From DASRDU01 sp046331565 (lineage in GTDB: Bacteria; Acidobacteriota; Blastocatellia; RBC074): a DNA stretch of 64,000 nucleotides. The position numbers and the translations under genes are program-made. Shown here one piece after another: positions 46,340 through 54,770 of this stretch (its first letter is position 1; each line of letters begins with the position of its first letter). The stretch covers positions 1,488,001 to 1,552,000 of the forward strand of contig JAXLQP010000001.1 in the NCBI GenBank assembly GCA_046331565.1. Reading direction: 5' to 3'. The notes under the pieces are model-generated. The model saw nothing but the letters and a program-made list of their open reading frames with translations, was not told the DNA's origin and made no database searches.

Positions 46340-47188
46340 TTACAGCGGCCTCACCCAGATATTCCGATACCGCACCGGATTGCCGTGATCCTGCAGTTTG
46401 AGCGGGCCTTTCGGGCCGTGCGCGACGTATTGCGGGGCGCGGTCGTGCCACGTTTCGCCGTAAATTTCGACGTTGTTCTGAATCAGCACACCGTTTTGCA
46501 GCACTGTCACGCGGGCGCGTTCGGTGACTTTGCCCGTCTCATCGAATTTCGGAGCTTTGAAAATGATGTCGTAGGTCTGCCATTCGCCCGGCTTGCGGCA
46601 GGCGTTGACGAGCGGCGCGTGCTGTTTGTAAACGGCTCCGGCCTGCCCGTGAAAGTAGGTCTTGTTGTTGTATGAATCGAGCACCTGCACTTCGTAATGT
46701 CCCATCAGAAAGACGCCGCTGTTGCCGCGTCCCTGGCTTTCGCCTTTGACTTCGGCGGGCGTGGCCCATTCGATGTGCAACTGGCAGTCGCCGTATTCGT
46801 ACTTTGAAGCGATGTCACCGGTTCCGGCTTTGACCTGCATGTAACCGTCTTTGACTTCCCATTGTGCCGCGCTGCCATCGAGTACCCTTTTCCATCCCGC
46901 CAGGTCTTTGCCATCGAACAGGACAACCGCATCCGAAGGTGCATCGCCGGGTCTTGCGCCGGGCGTGATTACGGTCGGCTCTGTCTTTGGCGCAGGCAGG
47001 GCCGGTTGCAGCAGGCCCATCTGAATCGCCTTGTTCAGCACTTCCTGCATCTCCTGCGGCGTCCACTGTGGCGCGGTCTGCTGCTGCGCTCTGGTCAGCG
47101 CAATCGAACCGCCCAGGGCGACGCAGGCAATGAGTACGGCAAAAATCAGATAACGGTAACGGGACAGTGTGGCAATCAGATTCGGCAT
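46340..47188 (-). CDS. DUF1080 (3-keto-disaccharide hydrolase-like) exported protein
   Basis: A 282-residue protein with an N-terminal signal/anchor (YLIFAVLIACVALGGSIAL) and a DUF1080 beta-sandwich marked by FDGKDLAGWKRV, HIEWATP, GNSGVFLMGHYEVQVLDS and PLKLQDHGNPVRYRNIWVRP. DUF1080 proteins bind or cleave glycosides (concanavalin-like fold) and often accompany PSD1/DUF1501 genes. It starts 37 bases after the PSD1 gene, presumably in one transcript. Confidence 0.92.
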   Translation of the reverse strand: MPNLIATLSRYRYLIFAVLIACVALGGSIALTRAQQQTAPQWTPQEMQEVLNKAIQMGLLQPALPAPKTEPTVITPGARPGDAPSDAVVLFDGKDLAGWKRVLDGSAAQWEVKDGYMQVKAGTGDIASKYEYGDCQLHIEWATPAEVKGESQGRGNSGVFLMGHYEVQVLDSYNNKTYFHGQAGAVYKQHAPLVNACRKPGEWQTYDIIFKAPKFDETGKVTERARVTVLQNGVLIQNNVEIYGETWHDRAPQYVAHGPKGPLKLQDHGNPVRYRNIWVRPL

Positions 47189-47225
47189 GATTTTGTTTTT
47201 CTCCGGTGGATAAGAATTTGAGCAG

Positions 47226-50200
47226 TTATTGTTTCGTCAGTGTTTCATCCAGATTGAGCAGCACGTTGGCGACGATTGTCCACGCGGCCAGTTCGGGCGC
47301 GGGCAATTCCTTTGCGTCGCCTTTCATCAGTTGCTCGGCAGTTTCAGGGTGCGCTTTGTAATTCGCCAGTTGCTGTTCGTAAAGCGCGACCAGGCGATCA
47401 AGTTCGGCAGCTTTCGGGCGGCGGGTCAGACACAGGCGAAAGCCGTATTCAGCCTTGGCTTTCGCGTCACCTGAAACTTCGGCAAACATCCGGCGGGCGA
47501 GCGCGCGGGCCATCTCCATCGCGGCTTCGTCGTTGAGCAGCGTCAGCGATTGCAGCGGCGTGTTGGTGCGGACGCGACGCACGGTGCAGAATTCGCGGCT
47601 CGTCGCATCGAAGGTCATCATCGCCGGATACGGCGAAGTGCGGCGAATGAACGTGTACAGGCCGCGCCGGTAACGATCTTCGTCTCTGGCGGCAATCCAT
47701 TTTTCGCTGCTGTACGGATTGCGCCAGATGCCGTCAGGTTGCGGCGGCATCACGCTTGGCCCGCCGATTTTGCGACTGAGCAGGCCGCTTGCGGTCAGTG
47801 ACAGATCGCGGATCATTTCAGCTTCAACGCGAAAGCGCGGGCCGCGCGCGAGCAGGCGATTGTAAGGGTCTTTTTCGAGCAGCGCGGGGCTGACTTCAGA
47901 AGCCTGGCGATAGGTGGCCGAAGTGACGATCAGACGGTGCAGCGCCTTCAGGCTCCACTTCTGTTTTTTCATGAACTCAACGGCCAGCCAGTCGAGCAGT
48001 TCAGGATGCGTCGGCGGCTGTCCCTGCGTGCCGAAATCCTCGCTCGTTTCGACAATACCGCGCCCGAAAAACTGTTCCCAGAAACGATTGACGGCCACGC
48101 GCGCGGTGAGCGGGTTGCTTTCATCCACCAGCCAGTAAGCCAGGCCCAGGCGATTGACCGGAGCGTTTTCAGGCAGCGGCGGCAGCACGGCAGGCGTCGC
48201 CGCATAAACCTTTTCGCCTTTGTTCAGAAAGCCGCCGCGTTCGCGGAAGTATGTTGATGGCCGCTCGAACGATGGCCGCTCCTGCATAATCATTGCAGTC
48301 ACGATGCCCAGGTTGCCGAGTTCCCTTCTCAGTTCGCTCAATCGGTCACGCTCTTTTTTGAGCAGCGGCGTCACCGAGCGAAACTGCGCTGACAAAGCAG
48401 ACCTCTGTTTTTCAGTGCGCTGAGCAACCGGGATTTCAAGCACCGGACGCAGCGCCGCCGGAATGGAAACGATCTTCAGCGGCTCAGCGTCATCGGTCAC
48501 TGACAGTCGCACGCGACCGATGCCCTGGCACAAACCACCGGCCAGGAATTTCAATCTGATCGTCAGCTCAACGGGCTTGTCAGAAACCAGCGGCTGAGCA
48601 AGCGTAAAGACAGCCTGACGATTCAGGCGCTTTTCATCGTCAGTCGCATTGATGAGCCAGCCGCGCGGGCGGTCGGCAATCTGTGTCATCGCCTCTTTGC
48701 TGAAAAATGATTTCGCATCGAAGCGCGCAAGCCCGTCGTCCCAGTTGCCATTCACAAACTCAAGCGGTTTGCCGTCAGCGTCAGCTTCAATCGTCGAAAG
48801 AATGAAATGGCCGTAAAGATCGCGGCCCGGCCCGCTGCGCGGCAGGCTTTTGTCGGTCAGAGCTTCGATGAGCAAAGCGGAGACCGATTTGAGCGGCACG
48901 CGCGCTTTGATGATGTATTCGTCAAATTCAGGAGCCGCGCCCGAAGCGAGCAGTGATTTATCTTCCTGTCTTGTCAGCGTCGTGCCGCCGGTTGATTTTG
49001 CTTCAATCGGATCAAGCGCCGTCCACTTGTCCGGTTCGGCCAGCAGTTCCTTTTCCCACACGGACTGCGCGGCATCGAGTTCCGGCGTCTGAGTCTTCAG
49101 CCTGGTTTCAAGCTTTGTAATCTCTTCATTGAGCGTGCGGCGTTTCGCTTCCTGCTCCGGCGTGGGCAGGTCAAGTTTCGGTTCATAGGCCACGCGGTCA
49201 AATGACGCTGATCCCTGAATCTGGTACTCAGTGGTTTCAAAGAAAGCGTAAAGCCGGTAATAGTCTTTCTGCGTAAACGGATCGTATTTGTGATTGTGGC
49301 ATTGCGCGCAGGCGAGCGTCGTGCCGAGCCAGACCGTCGCCGTCGTGTTGACGCGATCAACCATCACTTCAAAGCGCGCCTCTTCGGGATCAACGCCGCC
49401 TTCGGTATTGAGCAGCGTGTTGCGGTGAAATCCGGTCGCAATCTTCTGGTCAACTGTTGAATCGGGCAGCATATCACCGGCCAGTTGCTCAATCGTGAAC
49501 TGATCGAAAGGCAGGTCGCGGTTGAGCGCATTGATGACCCAGTCACGATACTTCCACATCGTCCGCAGGTTGTCTTTTTCGTAGCCGTTCGAGTCGGCAT
49601 ACCGCGCCAGATCAAGCCAGGGCCGCGCCCACCTTTCGCCATAATGCGGGCTGGCCAGCAGCCGGTCAACGACCTTTTCGTAAGCGTCGGGCGAATTGTC
49701 AGCCAGAAAATCATCAATCTCTTTAATGCCCGGCGGCAGGCCCGTCAGATCAAGGTAAACGCGCCGCAGCAGCGTTTCCTTCGAGGCTTCGGGCGCGGGC
49801 TGCAAACCTTCTTTCTCAAGCCGGGCCAGAATGAAATTGTCTATCGGATTGCGCACCCACGCGGCATTTTTCACTGCCGGAAGCGCAGGCTGCACGGGTT
49901 TGACGTAAGCCCAGTGTTTTGGAATTTCAGATTTGAGATTTGAGATTTGAGATTGGGATTGAGATTCGCCGGGCCAGACTGCGCCCTGATCAATCCAGCG
50001 GCGAATGAGGTCAATCTGTGCGGGGCTGAGCGGGTCGCGGCCCATCGGCATGCGGGCTTCCCCGCCTTCGCCCAGCAGGCGGGCCAGCAGGCGGCTTTGC
50101 CGACTGTTGCCGGGAATGATGACTGCGCCGGACAGGCCGCCTTTGAGCGCGAGGTTTTTGTCATCCAGCCGCAACTGGCCCATCGCTTTTCTGGCGCTGT

Positions 50201-50396
50201 GGCAGTTAATGCAGGCCGCCTGAAAGATGGGCTGAATATCCCGCAAAAAATCGACCGTCTGTGCGTTCTGATGAGCAGCGGCCAGGCCAGGCAGCAGGCC
50301 TGTGGCGAGGGCGAAGGCCGGAATGAAAGCGCAGACAACCAGGAATCTGATGAGTGATGACGGGCGGAACCTGACGCGCTGACTGGTTCGTGGCAT
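47226..50396 (-). CDS. PSD1 and planctomycete cytochrome C domain protein (DUF1549/DUF1553)
   Basis: A 1056-residue exported protein. After a signal peptide comes a planctomycete-type cytochrome c domain with CINCH (C62-H66), then DUF1549 (about 170-375: PHYGERWARPWLDLARYADSN), a central variable part and DUF1553 (about 750-1040: RVAVNRFWEQFFGRG, SEDFGTQG, TPLQSLTLLND). ATG 50396 follows GAGGAAAG; the longer frame upstream lacks a site. The linker between the cytochrome and DUF1549 contains a low-complexity SQSQSQISNLKSEI piece coded by a microrepeat. Such proteins are thought to couple electron transfer to polysaccharide breakdown with DUF1501 partners. Confidence 0.92.
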   Translation of the reverse strand: MPRTSQRVRFRPSSLIRFLVVCAFIPAFALATGLLPGLAAAHQNAQTVDFLRDIQPIFQAACINCHSARKAMGQLRLDDKNLALKGGLSGAVIIPGNSRQSRLLARLLGEGGEARMPMGRDPLSPAQIDLIRRWIDQGAVWPGESQSQSQISNLKSEIPKHWAYVKPVQPALPAVKNAAWVRNPIDNFILARLEKEGLQPAPEASKETLLRRVYLDLTGLPPGIKEIDDFLADNSPDAYEKVVDRLLASPHYGERWARPWLDLARYADSNGYEKDNLRTMWKYRDWVINALNRDLPFDQFTIEQLAGDMLPDSTVDQKIATGFHRNTLLNTEGGVDPEEARFEVMVDRVNTTATVWLGTTLACAQCHNHKYDPFTQKDYYRLYAFFETTEYQIQGSASFDRVAYEPKLDLPTPEQEAKRRTLNEEITKLETRLKTQTPELDAAQSVWEKELLAEPDKWTALDPIEAKSTGGTTLTRQEDKSLLASGAAPEFDEYIIKARVPLKSVSALLIEALTDKSLPRSGPGRDLYGHFILSTIEADADGKPLEFVNGNWDDGLARFDAKSFFSKEAMTQIADRPRGWLINATDDEKRLNRQAVFTLAQPLVSDKPVELTIRLKFLAGGLCQGIGRVRLSVTDDAEPLKIVSIPAALRPVLEIPVAQRTEKQRSALSAQFRSVTPLLKKERDRLSELRRELGNLGIVTAMIMQERPSFERPSTYFRERGGFLNKGEKVYAATPAVLPPLPENAPVNRLGLAYWLVDESNPLTARVAVNRFWEQFFGRGIVETSEDFGTQGQPPTHPELLDWLAVEFMKKQKWSLKALHRLIVTSATYRQASEVSPALLEKDPYNRLLARGPRFRVEAEMIRDLSLTASGLLSRKIGGPSVMPPQPDGIWRNPYSSEKWIAARDEDRYRRGLYTFIRRTSPYPAMMTFDATSREFCTVRRVRTNTPLQSLTLLNDEAAMEMARALARRMFAEVSGDAKAKAEYGFRLCLTRRPKAAELDRLVALYEQQLANYKAHPETAEQLMKGDAKELPAPELAAWTIVANVLLNLDETLTKQ
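49921..49972. repeat. ATTTGAGATTTGAG microrepeat inside the PSD1 gene
   Basis: Three to four copies of a nine-base ATTTGAGATT-like unit lie in the coding sequence and give an in-frame Ser/Gln/Leu/Lys linker. The same style of repeat fills intergenic spaces and the thiC riboswitch. Confidence 0.8.
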
Positions 50397-50592
50397 GGCG
50401 GTTCTTTCCTCGCAACTTTGCGTTGAATTGCGGCTTGTAAATTTTTGTAAAGATGAAACGGGGAAACTGCGCCGGACAAAGCGGCATTTTACACAGGCCG
50501 ACTGGCCTGGCCAATCTGCTGACTGTGGGACGCGCCGGTTTTTTCTTAAGGGGCAGGCAACCCGGCGGCTGCGCCCGGAACTCCAAACCCCG

Positions 50593-50620
50593 CCGACAAA
50601 CCGCCTGGCCGTGCTATAAT
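50593..50620 (+). promoter_or_regulatory. Promoter of the M1-like gene
   Basis: CCGACA (50593-50598), 16 bases, TATAAT (50615-50620, perfect -10). Start expected near 50627. Confidence 0.6.
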
Positions 50621-50674
50621 CCCGGCTGTCTGATGCAGTCCCCATTGCGGTCACTAACATTTACGGGGTGAGAG

Positions 50675-52864
50675 ATGAAGAGGAATTACTGGTATTCGCT
50701 TTTTGCTGGCTTTGCATTTACTGCTGCGCTGCTGGCCCTGACGCTGTTTTCCGGGACGGGGACAGTTCAGGCCCAGAAGGACAAGGACGCAGCCGACATT
50801 GATGTCCAGAATTACAGGATTGACGCTGAGCTGGTGCCGACGCAGCAACTGCTCAGGGCACGTACCGAAGTTACTTTCGCGCCGCTGACTGACACGCGCT
50901 CGGTTATTTTCGAGATGAACGGCTCGCTGGCGATCAAAAGCATCACGCTGAAAGACGGCGTGGTGGCTGCCGCTTCTGTGCCGACCACACCGGCAGCAAA
51001 TGCGCTGACTCCGGTTTCGACCGGCAGTAAACAAAAACCCGCGCCGCGCGGCAAAACGCCTGAACCAGCCACCGGCACCGCAAAGCCTGGCGCGACAACT
51101 GCCACCGGCCTGCAGTTCATTCAGGATCAGCGCGAAAACATGAACGTCCGTATTGATCTGGGCGGCATGGCGCACAAGGGACAGCCCGTGACGCTGGTTT
51201 TTGAATACGAAGGCGCGCTGGAATCGCCGCAGGGCGGGCCGATTCAGAATGCCCGCCTGGCTTATGTCGGTGAGCAGGGTTCATATCTGATGTACGCCTC
51301 GCGCTGGTTCCCGTTTCACGATTACGCCGCTGATCGCGCCACTTCGACCATCAGCCTGAAAGTTCCGAAAGAGATCGTCGCAGCCGGGTACAGCGAACAG
51401 CCGGTCACGCCCGTCGCCTCACGCGATGAAAAAACGAAGCAGGAGTTTTCAACTTACACTTTCGTTTCGACCAAACCGACGCTGCCCGGCAATTTCGCCG
51501 CCGCCAAATACATCAAACAGTCATTCGACAAGGGCGGCATCAGCGTTGATGTTTACGTCAAGCCCGGCGACGAAAAAGGCATTGATCGCGCCGGTGAACT
51601 GATCAGCGAACACCTGGTTTATTACTCGTCGAAATTCGGGCCGTACAATTTCGGCAATCGCTACATTGTGGCTGAAACCGACGATGACACGCTCGATTCA
51701 TACACCGGCGCGGGGATGCTCTTTCTGACGCCGAAGGCGCTCGCCACCGGCAACGAGGATCTGCTGGCGCGCGAGGTCGCTTATCAGTGGTGGGGTCAGA
51801 CGGTCGGGCTGAAATCATTCGATGACATCTGGCTGTCGCAGGGACTGGCGCAGTTCAGCGCGCTGCTTTACAAAAAGGACAACGAATCGGAAACGCAGTT
51901 TCAGCAGGCCGTGCAGGCCGAAACTGAAAAGGCGCTGGCCTTCGAGCAGTCGGCTTCGATTCGCAACGCGCCGAAACAGCTTGATGACCAGACCCCGGCT
52001 TATCGTTCGGTGATCTTCAACAAGGGCGCGCTCGTCTTCAATATGCTGCGGCAGATTATGGGCGAGAAGGATTTTGACGCGATGCTGCGCGAGTATTATC
52101 AGCGATTCAACGGCAAAAACATGACGCTCGATCAGTTCGAGGAATTCGTCTCGCAGAAGGCGGGCCACAGCCTGCGCGGATTTTTCGGGCAGTGGGTTGA
52201 TTCGACCGGAGTGCCTGAGTTCCGCGCTGAATATCGCATTCTGCGCCGCGCTGAAGGCTTCCGCGTGCCGGGCACGGTCAAGCAGGATCTTGACGCCTTT
52301 GAAATGCCCGTTGACATTCTGCTCAAAACCGAAGCCGGGCAGGAACGCGAAACGATCCTGATGAAAGGCACTTCGGCTGATTTCGATCTGACGACGAAAA
52401 GCAAACCAATTGAGGTGATCGTTGATCCTGACATGAAGATCATGCGCACCTCGGAAGAGATCAAGCAGGCGGTCGTGGTCAGACGCGGCATCGAGCATTT
52501 CAAGGAACAGGAATACATCGAAGCCGAACAGCAGTTCCAGGCGGCGATCAAGCTCAATCGCGGCAATTCGTGGGCGTGGTACAACCTCGGCCTGCTGTAT
52601 ATGACGCAGCGCAATTATCAGAAGGCGCTTGACGCTTTTGATATGGCGCTCAATGGCAATGTGCGGCCTGACTGGATCGAAGTCTGGTCATACATCTATC
52701 GCGGCAATGCGTGGGACGCGCTCGCGCAGCGTGAACGCGCCGTTGCTGAATACAAGAAGGCGCTCGACAACGGCAACAACTATGACAATGCGCAAAAGAC
52801 CGCGCAGAAGTACATGGAACAGCCCTTCGATCAGAAGAAAAACAAACAGGTCGCCAGCAACTGA
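50675..52864 (+). CDS. M1-like peptidase homologue without zinc ligands, with TPR tail
   Basis: A 729-residue exported protein. After a signal peptide it follows the M1 aminopeptidase plan: beta-rich N-domain, then a catalytic-like domain, then TPR repeats (about 605-710). At the zinc site HEXXH is R366-E-V-A-Y370, and the third ligand, expected 18 residues later in WLNEG, is Q389 (WLSQGLA). E367 and the following QWWG are kept. All three metal ligands are thus replaced and I expect no metallopeptidase activity; a binding or chaperone role is more likely. A good promoter stands upstream and a terminator downstream. Confidence 0.85.
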   Translation: MKRNYWYSLFAGFAFTAALLALTLFSGTGTVQAQKDKDAADIDVQNYRIDAELVPTQQLLRARTEVTFAPLTDTRSVIFEMNGSLAIKSITLKDGVVAAASVPTTPAANALTPVSTGSKQKPAPRGKTPEPATGTAKPGATTATGLQFIQDQRENMNVRIDLGGMAHKGQPVTLVFEYEGALESPQGGPIQNARLAYVGEQGSYLMYASRWFPFHDYAADRATSTISLKVPKEIVAAGYSEQPVTPVASRDEKTKQEFSTYTFVSTKPTLPGNFAAAKYIKQSFDKGGISVDVYVKPGDEKGIDRAGELISEHLVYYSSKFGPYNFGNRYIVAETDDDTLDSYTGAGMLFLTPKALATGNEDLLAREVAYQWWGQTVGLKSFDDIWLSQGLAQFSALLYKKDNESETQFQQAVQAETEKALAFEQSASIRNAPKQLDDQTPAYRSVIFNKGALVFNMLRQIMGEKDFDAMLREYYQRFNGKNMTLDQFEEFVSQKAGHSLRGFFGQWVDSTGVPEFRAEYRILRRAEGFRVPGTVKQDLDAFEMPVDILLKTEAGQERETILMKGTSADFDLTTKSKPIEVIVDPDMKIMRTSEEIKQAVVVRRGIEHFKEQEYIEAEQQFQAAIKLNRGNSWAWYNLGLLYMTQRNYQKALDAFDMALNGNVRPDWIEVWSYIYRGNAWDALAQRERAVAEYKKALDNGNNYDNAQKTAQKYMEQPFDQKKNKQVASN

Positions 52865-52868
52865 CCAG

Positions 52869-52910
52869 ACGGGTTCGGCCTCACGGCGGTGAAGCCGAAC
52901 CCGTTCTTTA
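52869..52910 (+). terminator. Intrinsic terminator after the M1-like gene
   Basis: ACGGGTTCGGC pairs with GCCGAACCCGT around a short loop, followed by TCTTTATT. Starts five bases after the stop codon. Confidence 0.75.
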
Positions 52911-52926
52911 TTCGTCATCCCTGAGT

Positions 52927-53619
52927 ATGCGCAAATTCCTTTTGTCGGTTCCGGCCTTCATCCTCATTTCTGTTTTCGCTGTTGCGACCTTCGCGCAGAC
53001 CCGGATTGAAACCACTACGACAGAATCCGGCGCTGCCGGTTCGGGCGGCACGATCTATCGCTTTCAGTTTGAAAATGAACGCTTCCTCACGCCGCACCAG
53101 GAGATTGAATTTGATGAAAACGGGCGCGGCCATTACAACTTCAAAAAGAAGGGCGAGGACGAGATCAGCCTCAAGCTGGAAATTTCAAAAGACCTGGTCG
53201 CGCAGATCAGAGGCCTGTTTGCTGAATTGAATTTTCTGGACAGCACTGAGGATTATCAGTTCAAGAAGGATTTCTCTCACCTGGGCAATCTGACCATTAC
53301 TCAGGCGCGCGGCGGCAAAGAGCGAACGGTGAAATTCAATTACACCACCAATCAGCCGATGAGCCGCGTCGTTGAAATCTTTCGCAACATCGCCACCCAG
53401 GAAGAACGTGTTTTTGAACTGCAGTCAGTGCGTCAGAGCGACCCGATTTCAACGCCCGCTCAGTTGCGCCTGCTTGAAACCGAACTCAGAGCGCATCGCC
53501 TCGCCGACCCGCCGCGCCTGATTCCGCTGCTCGAAGAACTCCGCACCGATGAAAGCATCCCGCTCATCGCCCGCAACCACGCCGACCGGTTGATCAAGTC
53601 AATTCAAAAGGGAAAGTAA
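52927..53619 (+). CDS. Secreted protein of unknown function
   Basis: A 230-residue protein with signal peptide (FILISVFAVATFAQ). The middle has alternating strands (RFQFENERFLTPHQEIEF, GNLTITQARGGKERTV) and the last third is helical. I do not recognise the family. It lies 62 bases after the M1-like gene but behind a terminator, so it is probably transcribed separately. Confidence 0.75.
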   Translation: MRKFLLSVPAFILISVFAVATFAQTRIETTTTESGAAGSGGTIYRFQFENERFLTPHQEIEFDENGRGHYNFKKKGEDEISLKLEISKDLVAQIRGLFAELNFLDSTEDYQFKKDFSHLGNLTITQARGGKERTVKFNYTTNQPMSRVVEIFRNIATQEERVFELQSVRQSDPISTPAQLRLLETELRAHRLADPPRLIPLLEELRTDESIPLIARNHADRLIKSIQKGK

Positions 53620-53691
53620 GAGTGCCTTGTTCAATGCCATCGAGGCAGGAAACCATCCGGTAAACCAGGGCGCCCTCTGTAATGTTGTTGT

Positions 53692-53761
53692 GCGATTTGC
53701 CAAAATCGCGTGGCTGACAAAACCAGCCGATTGCCTAAGCCGCGCGATTTTGGCAAATCGC
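53692..53761. repeat. Palindrome with perfect 19-bp arms
   Basis: GCGATTTGCCAAAATCGCG (53692-53710) and its exact complement (53743-53761) enclose 32 bases. One of two palindromes in a 336-base gap between convergent genes. Confidence 0.85.
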
Positions 53762-53820
53762 GCCACACTGTCGGACGCAGACCTGAAAAGTGATCCAGGT
53801 CAGAAACTCAGCAGATAAGC

Positions 53821-53919
53821 CAGGCCTTCCCCCGTAGTAACGAATTCATTCGTTCAATCTCAAATCAGCGCAGCTTCGGAAACAAAACGAATGAATTCGT
53901 TACTACGGGGGAAGGCCTG
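53821..53919. repeat. Palindrome with perfect 34-bp arms
   Basis: Arms 53821-53854 and 53886-53919 are exact complements; the inner end carries AACGAATGAATTCGTT. The loop is 31 bases. The remaining gap (53620-53955) holds no gene I can support. Confidence 0.9.
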
Positions 53920-53955
53920 GTTTCTTTCAGGACATCTTTATAAATGGCTGTGGCC

Positions 53956-54636
53956 TTACAGTCCCAGCACGGCGGGAACTTCAGCGACGCTTTCGACGAG
54001 ATGGCTGTGGGGAAAGAATTCAAGTTGTTCGCGGGTATGGGTTCCGGCAGTGACGCCGATAATCATTTCGCAGCCGGCATTCGCGCCTTCGAGCAGATCG
54101 GCGGGCGTGTCGCCCACTTTGGCCACGCGGCGCGCATCGCGGACGAAGACTTTTTTCATGACGGCCTGAATCATATCGGGATGCGGGCGGCCACGTTTGA
54201 CTTCGTCGCTGGCGATGGTGGCGTTGATCAGGTCGCTGCCAAGCCAGCCCAGGCGTTCAAGCAGCGCGTTCATGATATTGCGATTGAATCCTGAATTGAG
54301 CGCCACCTTGATGCCGCGCTTTCTCAGTCGCCGGAAGGTGTCAGTGGCTCCGGCAATTTCGCAGACCGCCGGATTGTTCTGGCAGAAATCGAGCATGCGG
54401 CTGACAAAATCGGCGTGAATATCCCGGACGCGCGCGGCGAGTTCCTCGCGTTTGTCGGACTGTTCAATCAGGCGTTTGATCGCTTCGCTTTTGGCCAGCC
54501 CGCGCATTTCCCTGACATCTTCATCCGTGACCAGCAATCCGGCAGCCGAGAGCGATTCGTGAAAGCAGTAATTGACGGCATCGCCATCATCAACAGTGGT
54601 CCCGGCCATATCAAAAATCACCAGATCAATCTGCAT
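53956..54636 (-). CDS. Phosphonatase-like HAD hydrolase
   Basis: A 226-residue HAD phosphatase. Motif I is FDMAGTTVDD (nucleophile D9, second Asp replaced by Ala11, as in phosphonoacetaldehyde hydrolases and relatives), motif II NSGF, motif III lysine in the SDEVKRGRPHPD block and VGDTPADLLEG. It fits the phosphonatase-like hydrolases that differ from PhnX; the substrate is unknown. AAGGAGATCC gives a strong start. Confidence 0.87.
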   Translation of the reverse strand: MQIDLVIFDMAGTTVDDGDAVNYCFHESLSAAGLLVTDEDVREMRGLAKSEAIKRLIEQSDKREELAARVRDIHADFVSRMLDFCQNNPAVCEIAGATDTFRRLRKRGIKVALNSGFNRNIMNALLERLGWLGSDLINATIASDEVKRGRPHPDMIQAVMKKVFVRDARRVAKVGDTPADLLEGANAGCEMIIGVTAGTHTREQLEFFPHSHLVESVAEVPAVLGL

Positions 54637-54770
54637 GGATCTCCTTCACAGGTCATCGTAACTTTTTACTTTTTGGCTGACCGGCCTCGTAGACAGATCA
54701 ATGGCTGCGGGAGGAGAAAGCAGTCTGTGTTTTATCCCGACCATCTGATCTGTGAGGATTTGAAGCGAAT

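Noticed and set aside
50397..50660. N-terminal extension of the PSD1 protein
   Set aside because: No ribosome-binding site and not protein-like; ATG 50396 has GAGGAAAG and begins a signal peptide.
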